Shown piece by piece: positions 19,509 through 30,832 of a stretch of DNA of 64,000 bases. Under the pieces are notes generated by a model that searched no databases, was not told where the DNA came from, and worked only from the letters and a program-made list of their open reading frames with translations. The DNA is from Sphaerosporella brunnea (lineage: Eukaryota; Ascomycota; Pezizomycetes; Pezizales; Pyronemataceae). The stretch spans positions 1-64,000 of the forward strand of contig VXIS01000114.1 in NCBI GenBank assembly GCA_008704415.1, given 5' to 3'. Position 1 is the stretch's first letter. Each line of letters opens with the position of its first letter. Made by a program: the position numbers and the translations under genes.

Positions 19509-22500
19509 ATGGGTGTTCATGGTCTCTGGACGATCATCGAGCCCGCGCACCGCCCGGTAAAACTCGAAACGCTGGCCCGCAAACGTCTAGCCGTCGATGC
19601 CTCAATCTGGATCTACCAATTCTTGAAAGCTGTGCGCGACAGCGAAGGCGACGCGTTGCAGAACAGCCACATCGTTGGTTTCTTCCGAAGAATCTGCAAA
19701 CTGCTTTTCCATGGTATCCGTCCGGTTTTCGTGTTTGATGGCGGCGCACCGGTGTTGAAGAGACAGACTATTGCCGGCCGTAAAAAGAGAAGGGAGGACC
19801 GCAGGGAGGATGCAGCCCAGACGGCGAGGAAGCTGTTGGCCTTGCAGGTCAAGAGACGGGCGCAGGAGGAGGCTGACGCTGGAAGAGGGTGTGTACGCAC
19901 TCTACGTCTCTGCGGGCGTAGACTGACAGCGGAGACAGGATAACAGGCACTGGCGAAAACGAAGAAATCCCCGAAAATGTAGTCTACGTCGACCAGCTGG
20001 AGCAAACACTAGAGCAGCGCAAGCATGCCGAACTTCAGCGCAAGCGTAGATACAAAAAAACAGACCAATATCAGCTCCCAGAGATGGAGCACGATTTCAG
20101 CGAGCTCGGCGCAAATAATGACCACCGACTCCTGACCGCCGAAGAGCTACAGGAATATGCAAAACAGTTCGAGGGGATGGAAGATACGAATCTTAATGAT
20201 TACTCCAATATAGACTTTTCGTCCCCGTTTTTTGCGGCTCTGCCCGATGCGGACCGATACAGGATCCTGAACCAGGCGAGAATACGTTCGAGACTGAGAA
20301 TGGGGTACTCGAAGGAGCAGCTGGAGGCGATGTTCCCAGATCGCATGGCCTTTTCCAAGTTCCAGATTGAGCGAGTGGCCCGACGTAACGAGCTCTCCCA
20401 GCGACTGATGAATCTTCAAGGCCGCGATAGCGACTTCGTGATTGGCCGTGTGGCGGGTGAGAAGAACAAAGAGTATGTAATGGTGCGAAACGAAAAGGAA
20501 GGTGGGTGGGCAATGACTTTTGTGGGAAATAAGGGTGAGTTAGAGGGCGAAAAGAGCAAGCCCATTGATGTAGAAAACTTGGGGAAACCGGAAGCAAAGG
20601 AAGAAGAGACCGAAGATGATGATGCGGATTTCGAGGACGTGCCCATCGAGGGATTGAACCGATTACCAAAGGCCCCGCCGACCCTACCGCCGGCGCTAGC
20701 ACATCTGCAGAATGATGAGGCAGCGCAGTTAAGGCGAGCACTCTACGAATCGAGGATGGAGGCGAGCGGCTGGAATCCTACGGCTAAGCCAAAAGCGCCG
20801 AAAAGTGATGCTCTTTTCTTGGAGGACGATTCCTATCTGGGGGACATGGACGATGTGTTGTTTGGCACCGAAGACGATTTGCAAGTCGAAGAAGACCTGC
20901 AGAAAGCTATTGCTATGTCAATGGCTAGTCGTGGGTTTCGGCCGGTAGATAACGACGATGAGGACCTACAACGAGCTATCGCCATGTCCATGTCCATGAG
21001 CCAGGAACCAGCGATCGGCAACGGCAAAGGGAAGGGAAAAGCGATGGAAACACCTGATGATTGGGACATGACCGACGGCGAAGATGCCGAGTTTCGGCAG
21101 GCGATAGCAGAGTCCATGAAGCCCCAAATGAGACAAGCTGCCACCACAACTCAAGGTGAGAGCAGTGGCACATCCTCCAGCAGACCACTTTCCAAACTCC
21201 CTGGAAAATTGGACCTCCGTAGCAGTAGCAGTATTCTATTTGGCGACAGTTCCTCATCATCCAACAATCCGCGTTCGAAACTTCCTGCGAAGTTAGACCT
21301 CAGTAATAGCACCAGCACCCTCACGCTTGGAAAGAAACTGGCTGCCGCTGAAGCTGCGGCGGCCAGACCGAAGCCTGAAGATGAAAAGAAGGAAGAGGCG
21401 CCGAAGGAGCTTCCTCCATGGTTTGCCGGAGGTGGCATCCGGGACATCATGGCAGAGGTTGAGCAAGCAAATGTACAGACAATCAGGGAACATCATGAAC
21501 ACCATGAATATCGTATGGCAGTACAAGGCGCCGACAATGTTGTTGCTTTGCTCTCAGATGAAGACAGCGACGTGGAATTCATTGATGTGAATGGCAACGA
21601 GTTGCAATCAACACCTGAGAGAGTAAAATCCACATCAGACGCTCGGAAAGCTCCTGCAAGCCCCAGACCTCAACAAGTCCCAATCACGATCGCTGTCCCT
21701 GATGGTAGCGGCGACGAGCTTCCATGGAGTGAAAGTGAAGATGAGCCAGCCCCAGCCAAAGATGCTCACCCGCCTTCCCCCAAGGCCACAAAACAAGCAT
21801 CTCCCATTCCAGGCGGCCAGTCCCCACCTCCTCCCCTCGACGAAGAACCCGACGACTTCGACCTCGCCTTTGGCCGGGATGCGCCCACCCCACCTCCCGA
21901 AATCACACCAGAAGATGCTGAAGAAGGCGAGCTCCTTGAGCAATTGCAGCAGGAAGCCGCTGAGTATGCCCGTTTCGCCGCCGAACTTGCCCTCCCCGTC
22001 CCACCAACCGCGAACGACAACAACCGTGCACAAAACCTCCTCGACTACGAAGCCGAGCTCAAATCCCTCCGCACACAGCAAAAAAAAGACCGGCGGGACG
22101 CGGACGAAGTAACGCAAGTAATGATCCAAGAGTGTCAACAACTCCTAACTCTCTTTGGCCTCCCATACATAACCGCGCCGATGGAGGCCGAAGCGCAATG
22201 CGCCGAGCTCGTCAAGCTCGGCCTCGTAGACGGCATCGTCACTGACGACTCTGACGTGTTTCTGTTCGGCGGCACACGCGTGTACAGGTACATGTTCAAC
22301 GACAAGCAAACAGTGCAATGCTACCTCCTCTCGGACCTAGAAAAGGAGCTTTCGTTGGACCAGCACCGGCTCATCGCGGCCGCGCAGCTGCTGGGCTCAG
22401 ACTATACCGATGGCATCCCCGGGATCGGACCCGTTTCCGCCATCGAGCTGCTAGCAGAGTTCGCAGCGTCCGGCGGCCTGGCCAGCTTCAAGGCGTGGTG

Positions 22501-23107
22501 GGCGCGGGTCCAATCCGGCACCGAAACCCCCGCCGACCTCGCAGCCGCAAGCAAATTTCGTAAGAAATTCAAACGCCAAAACGCAGCCAAGATCTTCCTA
22601 CCCCCGTCGTTTCCCGATCCCCAGGTGAAGGAAGCGTACCTGAAGCCAGAGGTCGACTCCGACCCCAGTGCGTTCGAGTGGGGTGTCCCAGACCTGGAGG
22701 GCTTACGCGCGTTCTTGATGAATACCCTCGGATGGAGCAGGGAGTATACTGACCGCACCCTCGTCCCCGTGGTCAGGGATATGAATAAAAAGCTCGTCGA
22801 GGGCAGCCAGGTCAACATCACAGACTTCTTTTCGGGCACGGTGGGGACGGGCGCGTTTGCGCCGAGAGTTAGGGCACAGGGGAAGAGTGCAAGGCTTGAG
22901 AAAGCGGTAGAGTTGTTGAGGAAGAAGGATGGGGGTGCTGTGGCTGGGACGGAGGCCACGGCGGTGAAGAGGCCGATGAGCATGAGGGAGAAGTTTGCGG
23001 AGATGGGGGAGGTTGTGCCTGAGGAGGCGGAGGAGCAACAGGCTGAACCACCGAAGAAGAAACGGAAGGCGCCGGCTAAGAGGGGACGTGGGAGTGGAAG
23101 GAAATGA
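19509..23107 (+). CDS. RAD2: Rad2/XPG structure-specific endonuclease (nucleotide excision repair)
   Basis: Makes the 3' incision in nucleotide excision repair. Two exons, 19509-19888 and 19939-23107, give 1182 residues. The N region starts MGVHGLWTIIEP with LAVDASIWIYQF and FVFDGGAP. The I region (about 854-960) has EAEAQCAELVKLG, DDSDVFLFG and GSDYTDGIPGIGP, which carry the acidic metal ligands and the helix-hairpin-helix. The long spacer between N and I regions, typical of XPG/Rad2, contains three ubiquitin-interacting-motif-like helices: EEDLQKAIAMSM (about 440), DEDLQRAIAMSM (about 465) and DAEFRQAIAESM (about 508). QVNITDFF near 1084 is a textbook PCNA-binding (PIP) box. The C terminus PKKKRKAPAKRGRG is a nuclear localisation signal. 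All catalytic motifs are intact. Confidence 0.95.
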
Positions 23108-23345
23108 TGGGTTGTATTTATTGTCTTTTTGGGAGCGAAGGCGTTGTGGCGTTCAATAGATTGGCTTTCGGTCGCTCGCCGAGTGACTGCTTGTGGATGG
23201 CGAGAAAATCGATTCAGAGCATCTTGGTTGCAGCTCACGATTGACAGATCTCCACGCATGTTGGAATGTCAACGGTATTAATTCATGCGGCACTCTAATG
23301 GGATCTAGAAAGCAATATCATCACTACCAGAAACTCTCCGTCCCT

Positions 23346-26300
23346 CTAAATCTCGTCAACCCTCCAGCTCTCAATCCCCACGCCCACAACCACCACGCCC
23401 TCCCTCCCACCCTCCAAGCCCACCCTAACCGCCGCCCCCGGATCCGCAACCAAACTGTGCACGCCCCCGCGCCTCTCCAACTCCGCAGACCACACGCCAA
23501 CCCTCTGGTCGACGCCCACAGTAACAGCGCCACCACCGGTTATCGGCACCACATCGATAACCGCCGCGGCATGCGCACTCTGCACATCCCTGCACAGCGT
23601 CATGTGCCACGCGCCGCGCGCATACAAAAACGTGGTGGCGGCCAGCGCACAGTCGTCGCCGCCGGTCAGGATCGTGATTTCTTCGGCTCCTGAAGATGGG
23701 GGGGCGGTGATGCAGAGCGCTTTGATGCCGCTTTGGTGCACGCGGTGGCGATGCTGTTGCTGCAGCTCCCCCATGGATGGGTGGAGCTGGTAGATGGCTA
23801 TGTGTCCGTCTGTTGCGGCTACTACTACCGCCCTTGCATCTATGAACCGTGCCTGCAGCACACAGCAGGTGCCATACACTGTCTGCGCCACTAGGCGCCA
23901 CTGCTTCTCGGCGGTGGGGTGGTAAGCCCACATCTTAACGAGGCCATCGCTCATCGCTGTAGCGAGTAAGTACCCGCCCTCATGGCTCCTGACGTCAAGG
24001 CCACAGATCCTCGTTTCCGCCTCGCTGGGCGGGACGGGGAGAGTACTTTCCAGCACAACGCCGATGACGGGGCCGGGGCGGACACGGAAGACGAAGAGTT
24101 CCTCCAAGCCGCCGGACGAGAAGAGGCGGGCGCCGTCGGCGCTCCAGACCAGGCGCAGGACGCCCGTGGTATGTTTCTTGACCGTAACCGCTGCGTTTTC
24201 GCGCAGCGCGCCGGAGGCGGAGATGGGCGTGATGCGGATTGTGGTGTCCTCTGCGCCGGTGGCTAGAAGTCGTGTCGAGGGCGCGTAGGCGGCCGTTTTG
24301 ATCTCGCGGCCGTGAGCACCGTGTTTTAGCACCGTGCGCCGCGGGTAGAAGGAGCGGTGCAGATGCACCTTCCCCGCCTGAAGCCATACGAGCCAGGGCG
24401 TGGCGGTGTCCGGAGAGAACTTCCAGGAGCGATGCGCCCCGCCGCAGTCGATGCTAAGCGTGTCTGCAGCAGTGCATGTGTTGTGCACGATAAACTTTGT
24501 GCCGCGGAAGCCGAAGATGTGGAGCTCGTTTGTGGGCGAGAAGAAGAGGCCGGTTATTACGGTTACGTTGCCCGGCTTGGTGATGTTTGTTGCAGAGAGG
24601 CTGGGGAGCGTGTGTGTTGTGTAGACGCCTGAGAAGGAGGTGGTTAGGAGCGTCTCTGGGGCGGTCGGGGAGAGGTGCAGGGAGGTTATCGTGTCGGTGC
24701 CGTATAATGCGGGGTGGTATGAGGTTGCGGTAATCTCTTGTGTGGGCGAATCCGGCGCAGGAAGAGAGTAGATGGCCACATCTCCGGTTCTGGAACCTAG
24801 AATGACCTGTCTTTTTGTGATAAGAGCAGAGGTAGGGGAAAAATTTTGCGGAGCAGGAGATATCAAGGACAATGTGTGTCGGATCGGCGCGGCATCACCA
24901 TCTTGGAGACGGATCGAATGTATTGTGAATGAAGGAGCGGCCACCGAGGTGGTCAACACTTGCAAGAAATCTACTATTCTCTCAATTACAGCCCCATATG
25001 CATGTGGGAGATGATGAAACACACCTCCGGCCGTGTCCCCCACAAACAATTCCGCAACTTTGCCCCGCCCGCCTGCATCCAACCACCAATCACAGCCGTT
25101 GTTGATATCCAGAATCCCAAGTTTGCCCTCGTTGTCTCCAACCGCCACGATTCCAGTGCCTTGCCATCCGGAAACGATCGACCAGTTTTTCAGGCTCTCC
25201 CAGGTACCAAGTAATCTCCATGTTTTGGCTGGTATGTTGTATAGCATGATTTGGCCATATACCGTAGTTGCGACGAATCTTTCCCTGTCCACCACAGCAT
25301 AGCCTCTGAATGCGTTTGGTTTGACCTTCTTTTTCTTCCTTTTCACCTTTTCTGTGGCTTGCTTTGATTCCTCAGATCTCTCCGCTTCGTCGTCAGTGGG
25401 TATTGGTGTCGGCGGAACAACGTCCTCAAGTGCCCATTCCTCGTGGATCTCGGCGTCATCCGAGTAATCAAGGATACCGACTCTACCATCGTTTCCTCCT
25501 GTGGCCATAATCTTGCGTTCAAAATCCAGTGCAAAAGCCCAGATGCTTTTCCCCTGATGGAGCATCCAAGAATTCTTAGTCTCCATCAGGGTAGTCTCTC
25601 CTATTTTTGGGACAAACCCCCAGAACCTCGCTGTCAAGTCCTCGGAAATAGACGCCAACCGCACCTCTCCGTTCTCCTCCGGCAAAAACCGAACTCCCCA
25701 AGGCCGGGCTTGGTGGCCCCATCCCATAGCCACACACCCCCGTCCACCTTTTGCCTCCCCCTTCACCTCGTCAAAGCCCGTTATCGCCCGCTCAGCAGCC
25801 TCCGCTTCAGCATCCGTAGACACCAGATCCCAGACCCTGACCGTGCGATCATCGCTACAGCTAGCAATCCACCTCGCCCCGGGGTCAAATCTGACGGCAA
25901 AAACGCTTCCCTCATGCCCCCGCAGACGCTTCACGATCCTTCCGCCCTCCGCACCACGGCGCCAAGTCCACACGATGATCTCGCCAAACACCGTGCCCGC
26001 AGCAACCGTCACCTCTCCACTGTCGCTCACATATACGTCGGCGGCGTACAGCATCGTCCGCTCCGTAATCCCGCACGAAAACGTGGCCCACGTGTTTTCT
26101 CTGCGGTCGTACGCCAGCACCTCGTTGTGCGCGCCGACCGCGACAACATCTTCGCCGCCGGGAAGGAACGCGGCACACAGGACCCAGTCGGGAGCGTTGA
26201 TTTCGGCGTTTTCCAGCGGCTCCGAGCCGGCCGATGTTACCGCGGCGGAACTGGCGAGCGCGATGCTGCGCCCGCCCCAGAAGAGGATGGAAGTGTCGTC

Positions 26301-26519
26301 GGCACTAGGGATGATGCCGTGGATGCGGTCGCGCGCAAGCACGCGTTTCTTGCGCGGTGGGCAGGATGTGGCCGGGAGAGAGAAGATGTTGACGCATGTG
26401 GCTTCGCCGGCGAGAAGGTGCGTGCTGCCAAGGAAAGCGATAGAGGTTATGGGCGCGGTGCGCGAGATGGGAGTTGTGGGTGGCATTGGATATTTCGAGG
26501 TGCTCAGGAACCATGCCAA
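23346..26519 (-). CDS. RTT10: WD40-repeat protein, WDR6/Rtt10 family (tRNA 2'-O-methylation cofactor)
   Basis: An uninterrupted 1057-codon ORF made almost entirely of WD40 repeats. The clearest is HEGSVFAVRFDPGARWIASCSDDRTVRVWDL in the first third; others end in MATGGNDGRVGILDY, LATGAEDTTIRI and VGVDQRVGVWSAE. The N terminus (PITSIAFLGSTHLLAGE) and the total length match WDR6/Rtt10, which partners the Trm7 methyltransferase for wobble-position 2'-O-methylation and is also linked to endosomal recycling in yeast. A Lys-rich linker (KVKRKKKKVKPNAFRGY) interrupts the repeats near the middle. The gene is convergent with RAD2, with 238 bp between stops. The assignment rests on overall architecture, so other large WD40 proteins remain possible. 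Confidence 0.75.
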   Translation of the reverse strand: MAWFLSTSKYPMPPTTPISRTAPITSIAFLGSTHLLAGEATCVNIFSLPATSCPPRKKRVLARDRIHGIIPSADDTSILFWGGRSIALASSAAVTSAGSEPLENAEINAPDWVLCAAFLPGGEDVVAVGAHNEVLAYDRRENTWATFSCGITERTMLYAADVYVSDSGEVTVAAGTVFGEIIVWTWRRGAEGGRIVKRLRGHEGSVFAVRFDPGARWIASCSDDRTVRVWDLVSTDAEAEAAERAITGFDEVKGEAKGGRGCVAMGWGHQARPWGVRFLPEENGEVRLASISEDLTARFWGFVPKIGETTLMETKNSWMLHQGKSIWAFALDFERKIMATGGNDGRVGILDYSDDAEIHEEWALEDVVPPTPIPTDDEAERSEESKQATEKVKRKKKKVKPNAFRGYAVVDRERFVATTVYGQIMLYNIPAKTWRLLGTWESLKNWSIVSGWQGTGIVAVGDNEGKLGILDINNGCDWWLDAGGRGKVAELFVGDTAGGVFHHLPHAYGAVIERIVDFLQVLTTSVAAPSFTIHSIRLQDGDAAPIRHTLSLISPAPQNFSPTSALITKRQVILGSRTGDVAIYSLPAPDSPTQEITATSYHPALYGTDTITSLHLSPTAPETLLTTSFSGVYTTHTLPSLSATNITKPGNVTVITGLFFSPTNELHIFGFRGTKFIVHNTCTAADTLSIDCGGAHRSWKFSPDTATPWLVWLQAGKVHLHRSFYPRRTVLKHGAHGREIKTAAYAPSTRLLATGAEDTTIRITPISASGALRENAAVTVKKHTTGVLRLVWSADGARLFSSGGLEELFVFRVRPGPVIGVVLESTLPVPPSEAETRICGLDVRSHEGGYLLATAMSDGLVKMWAYHPTAEKQWRLVAQTVYGTCCVLQARFIDARAVVVAATDGHIAIYQLHPSMGELQQQHRHRVHQSGIKALCITAPPSSGAEEITILTGGDDCALAATTFLYARGAWHMTLCRDVQSAHAAAVIDVVPITGGGAVTVGVDQRVGVWSAELERRGGVHSLVADPGAAVRVGLEGGREGVVVVGVGIESWRVDEI

Positions 26520-26765
26520 AAAATTTGAGGTGGGGTTGCTATAGGGACCCTAACCCAAACTTTATTGCAACGTCGGTCTCCTGGAACAATCGTTGGAGAG
26601 AAATACCGGGTCTTGTAAAAGTCACTAGCCTAGCAAATCACTGGATTGGGGAGGAGCCGACGTCGTGAGCTTACAATCGTGGAGGACGGGTGGGTTGACA
26701 GTGTCTCTCGTCGTCGCAGCCCACAAGGTTGTGTATAGATGAACTTGATCGATATGGTGTTGATT

Positions 26766-26780
26766 TGGGGGCTTTCACAA
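26766..26780. repeat. LINE target-site duplication, 5' copy (tgggggctttcacaa)
   Basis: A 15-bp sequence repeated exactly at 27750-27764, directly after the A-rich tail of the LINE fragment. Confidence 0.88.
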
Positions 26781-27749
26781 CCCACCACCTCCCTGAGGGA
26801 TCCACAGCTGGTACGGTCCACATATTTGTGGACGCACAGGCCGCCCTCAAACGGTTACGGAGCACCGCACCTGGTCCTGGCCAATGGATTTTGCCAGACA
26901 TTGCTCAGACAGAACGCCAGCTGCTTGAGGTCGGCTGGACCACCAAATACCACTGGGTTCCCGGACATGAAGGGGTGCACGGAAATGAGGCTGCAGACAA
27001 GCGCGCGAAAGCAGCCGCGGAAAGCAAGTCTCCAGCTGTGCCCGACAGCATCCTCGACACCACCTCGCTCGCTCACATCGCACGAGAAGTTACTCTGGCC
27101 AAGCACCAAGACCGCGAAGCCTGGCTTGCGAAGCACTGCGTCCCGAAAAGCTACTACAAGCGTCCGAAAGGTACCAACAAAACCGCCTTTCGGACCAGAA
27201 AGTCGCTAGCAGCACGCTTCTTCCAGCTACGGCTGCAGAAGGCGCCCACGGCACCGTACCTCCACAAGACGGGACGGCGTGCGGACGATAAGTGCTGGTT
27301 CTGTCCCAAGAGGCCCACGCAGACGCGTGACCACCTCTTCAAGACCTGCCATAAATGGCGCGAAGAGCACCGAACGCTGTGGAAGGCAGTGGCGGAGGCC
27401 ACGCGTGAAAAAGGGAAAAAGAGGAGGAAAACGAACACGTCAGTAAAAGATTTGCTGGCGGACGGCCGCTGTACAGGAGCAGTGATGGATTTCCTGAGCA
27501 GCACGCACGTGGGGACATGGCCAAAGGCGGCCGACTGAGTCTGGACTGTGTGCTCCTTTTCTTTCTGCTTTCTGCTTTCTATATCACGAATTTCCTTTGT
27601 GTAATGAGTCCGGCTGCGCTTTCCTAGCTTCCCTTTCCTTCGGAGGAGCGTACCCCAGAGTAGGCTTCGGCGCCTAGGGGTGGCGATGATTCTGTATCTA
27701 CATGCCATGGCCGCAAGCGGCCAAATGCAATATGATTAAAACAAAAAAA
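26781..27749 (+). mobile_element. 5'-truncated non-LTR retrotransposon (LINE with RNase H domain)
   Basis: The fragment keeps only the 3' part of the second ORF, its 3' UTR and an A-rich tail (aaaacaaaaaaa). The encoded protein (to the stop at 27536-27538) has an RNase H remnant with IFVDAQAALKRL and HEGVHGNEAADKRAK, then a terminal zinc-knuckle-like CWFCPKRPTQTRDHLFKTC, an arrangement seen in Tad/I-type LINEs of fungi. The 5' end is cut inside the RNase H domain, so no active reverse transcriptase is present. A 15-bp target duplication brackets it, the mark of target-primed reverse transcription. The remaining frame is open to its stop, so the copy looks young. Confidence 0.88.
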
Positions 27750-27764
27750 TGGGGGCTTTCACAA
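27750..27764. repeat. LINE target-site duplication, 3' copy (tgggggctttcacaa)
   Basis: Exact copy of 26766-26780. Confidence 0.88.
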
Positions 27765-27904
27765 ACGGGATCACGAACGTGGAAAACGGAGGCCATTGAC
27801 CCCGCTGGTAGGCACTATGGACCAGCGCTGTTTGCGATTCATGGGGGCCTTTTTCTGCAGACAAAAAAATACCGTGGGCCGTGTTCGAACCCTAAAAGAA
27901 AATA

Positions 27905-27978
27905 TGACTTCACCCAGGCTCGATCTGGGGACCTTCAGTGTGTTAGACTGATGTGATAACCAACTACACCATGAAGCC
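27905..27978 (-). tRNA. tRNA-Val(AAC), second identical copy
   Basis: The reverse complement is identical over all 74 nt to the tRNA at 14890-14963, including the unusual ATCGAGC T-loop. The upstream flank is also similar (ggaac.tcaa.). A TTTT-containing stretch follows on the minus strand as terminator. Confidence 0.9.
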
Positions 27979-28815
27979 ATTGAAGTTCCTCATTGGCTGC
28001 CAACATTATGGAGCACAAGCCAAACTCTCTATTAATGTGCCAAACTGTTCGACAGCATAGCGGAAATCTCTACTAAAAACAACTAGGGAGTCATAAAGTT
28101 CGAATTTGTTATTTGATAGATACAGTGCGAACCTACTGCTCTCTGGAAGGGAATGTGGCGACGCCCTGTAGAAGGCAGAGCACTCCCAGGCCCGATTTCT
28201 CTCCTTCTCTCACCAGACCTGGCTTCCACTTCTACCGGCGGCTGAGAACTCCCATCGAGCTCGAGCATGTTTCCGTAAATGCAGAACCGCTATCACAGCG
28301 ACGACCCGCCAGTGGACTTGGCTCCCCAGAACGGACAGAGCACGACGATCGAATACTGTGTCATGATTGCGATGGCTGCAGACGGAGAAACCCGAATGTT
28401 GAACAACGGCAATGGGCTCAGCGCGTGCGCAGCACTCGGCTATTCCCGAGGCCTCGACCACTCTGACGACCCCTGCGGCTGAAACACCGCAACTGAAAAA
28501 ACACTTTTGCTTCTTCGTCACGATGGCTTGCATGTGCAGAAGCCTAATTTCTACGCCTCTCATGATTGGTCTTGACAAGAGAAAATCTGCAAGAGCTGCC
28601 AAATAAAGTGAACCAGAAATAGGTTGATGCAGGAGAAAATTGGCGGCAGGCGCCCGCAAGGTGCACAAGGTAGATAATTCCTGGTGGCGGTGACACCACC
28701 TTGGCATGAGGATGCCGAGGACTGCGCGTCTTTTTGGCAAAGTACAAGTGGTGGCCCCTGTGTCTGCTCCCCTCACAGTAAGTAGTCAACAATCGCCATC
28801 AAGAGTGAGCGCAGG
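27979..28815. other. Intergenic, no gene recognised
   Basis: Overlapping ORFs on both strands up to 188 codons have no recognisable domain. Probably non-coding, with the promoter of the kelch-type gene at its right end. Confidence 0.4.
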
Positions 28816-30832
28816 ATGAGATTGAGCTGTGTACTTTGCGTCTGCTTGGGCATTGGCTCTGTCGCGGCCGTAACTCTCTCTTCACCCTCGGGTCCAGGCG
28901 TCGATGACGCCCAACTCTTGGAGAAGCGGGCTGATCCCGATCAAGTGTGCCGTGTGTTCGGCGTTGATTGTCAGTACTTTTCGCCAGAATGCATACCCAG
29001 TAACATCTGCTAACATGACAGTGAAACAACAGCGCTGCTTTTTGGCACCAAAATCTACCAAGGCTGGGGATACTTGACGCTGACCTCCGATTACCTTGAT
29101 GGCAAAGCGTATCCAGGTTTGTGATCTCCATTCTGGCCCACTGACCTCCCTATCGTACTGATTATGTTGAATTGCAGTACCCCCCCGCATCTTTGACTTC
29201 AAGGGTGCCAAAGCTGGCTCGTCGCTGGCTATATCTCTTACGAACAGTCCCAAAGGGAACAGCACAGCTGGGACGTTCAACGACAGTGAGAACGGTGTGA
29301 CGAGTATGGAAACAGACTGGATGAAGCCAAACGCCTCAACGCTTCTTCCATTTGTGACGCGTTCTGCCCCTTGGTTCGACGGCAAGAATAAGATCTACAA
29401 GTATGCCCGGCCCCCTCTCATTCATATCCTTAGACCCGAGCCTCCCCTGACGGATTGTGGTACCACATGCAGGTACGGTGGCGTCTATGCAGACCCCGAA
29501 GTTTGGCCTTCCTTGGGCTTCACGATCGGTAAAAATAAATTTTGGTCGCTCGACACCACCACTGGCCAGTGGCAGGAAGAGTATCCCAAGGGTGCTGAGG
29601 GTCTCTTAGCAGCCAGTACCGGAGCCACAGCCAACGTACCAGAACTAGGCCTCGGCTTCTACGCGGGTGGAGTGGTTTACAACCGCACCGATGCCACGTT
29701 CAATGAGTGGGGCCTGAACACTACCATAACGCCGTACTTTTTCCTGAAAACAATGCTCATCTACGACATGCACACAAACGAGGTTCGCAACACAACGATC
29801 GGCTTGATGCAGCCGTTCTATGGAGGCAGCCTGCAGTATGTGCCTGTAGGAAATAAGGGAATGTTGCTGCTCATGGGCGGAATCGAGGAGGATAGTGGCG
29901 TCCTTCTACCAGTAATATTCCCCCTTCCCCTCCTTACCAGGGGGTTTGTGTACCCCAAATAGCTAATATATGTACTCCAAAAATAGCGCTCTTTTGATCA
30001 TATCTACGTCTACGATATCGACACCGAGAAATGGTTCCACCAGACAGCTGGAGGCACTATCCCTGACAACCGAGCAAACTTCTGCACCGCCGTTGCATCA
30101 GCCCCGTATGTCCCCCCCCTCCCCCGGCGGAGCCTCCACATCTAACCCGCATACTATAGCGACGGCTCTTCCCATAGCATCTACATGCATGGTGGCGCCT
30201 TCCAACTGACCTACGCCGACACCTATGTCCTCAGCGTTCCCGCGTTCCAATGGGTCAGGATCGACGATGGGGCCAACCAGCAGCCGCGCACCCGGCACAG
30301 CTGCCACATGACGAAGCAGAAACAGATGTGGGTTGTAGGCGGGAAACCGCAAGCGCAGGAAGATCCGCACGCCCCTAACTGGACCAACGGCGAATGCTTC
30401 AAGAATCCACTGTGGAACATCTTTGACGTCAACACCGGGGAATGGCAGGGCAATCTGGTCCCCATCACCGACGAGGCCGTGGATTATAAAGTCCCCAAGG
30501 CCGTCACCGATGTTATCGGTGGAAAGTACGTCCCCCCCCCCCTCCCCCCCACCAAACACATATCTTGAAGAACCGGTTGGATACTGAGATCATGTGCGCT
30601 GTGCAGTGAGGCCGGCGGCGCTACTATGCGCCAACCCAAGGACGGCTGGGAAGAGTCGATCCTGGACGAACTGTGGAAGGAGGCGCCGTTGCCGAACGCT
30701 ACAACTACTAGCGCTGCGCCATCGGCGTCGGCGACCGCGGCAAAGAAGGGTGCGGCCATGAAGCCGATTGCCGAGGTTTCTACCCTGCTGGCCTCTTTGG
30801 TGTTGACTGCGGTTGGAATGATGTTTTTGTAA
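28816..30832 (+). CDS. GPI-anchored kelch-repeat (galactose-oxidase-like beta-propeller) surface protein
   Basis: Seven exons: 28816-28969, 29033-29116, 29178-29400, 29473-29911, 29987-30105, 30160-30525 and 30607-30832; total 536 residues. The N terminus MRLSCVLCVCLGIGSVAAV is a signal peptide. Kelch-type blades are recognisable from paired Gly and spaced Tyr/Trp motifs: KYGGVYADPEVW, KFWSLDTTTGQW, GMLLLMGGIEE, HIYVYDIDTEKW, SIYMHGGAFQ and MWVVGGKPQ. The C terminus has a Ser/Ala/Thr-rich stretch, then a hydrophobic end (STLLASLVLTAVGMMFL) with no basic tail, typical of a GPI-attachment signal. Fungal relatives are cell-wall or surface beta-propellers of unclear function; galactose-oxidase copper ligands are not evident. 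Two introns begin gtatgt or gtacgt followed by poly-C runs. Exon borders are inferred. Confidence 0.78.

Noticed and set aside
28210..28776. 188-codon minus-strand ORF
   Set aside because: No family features and overlapped by plus-strand ORFs of similar quality.
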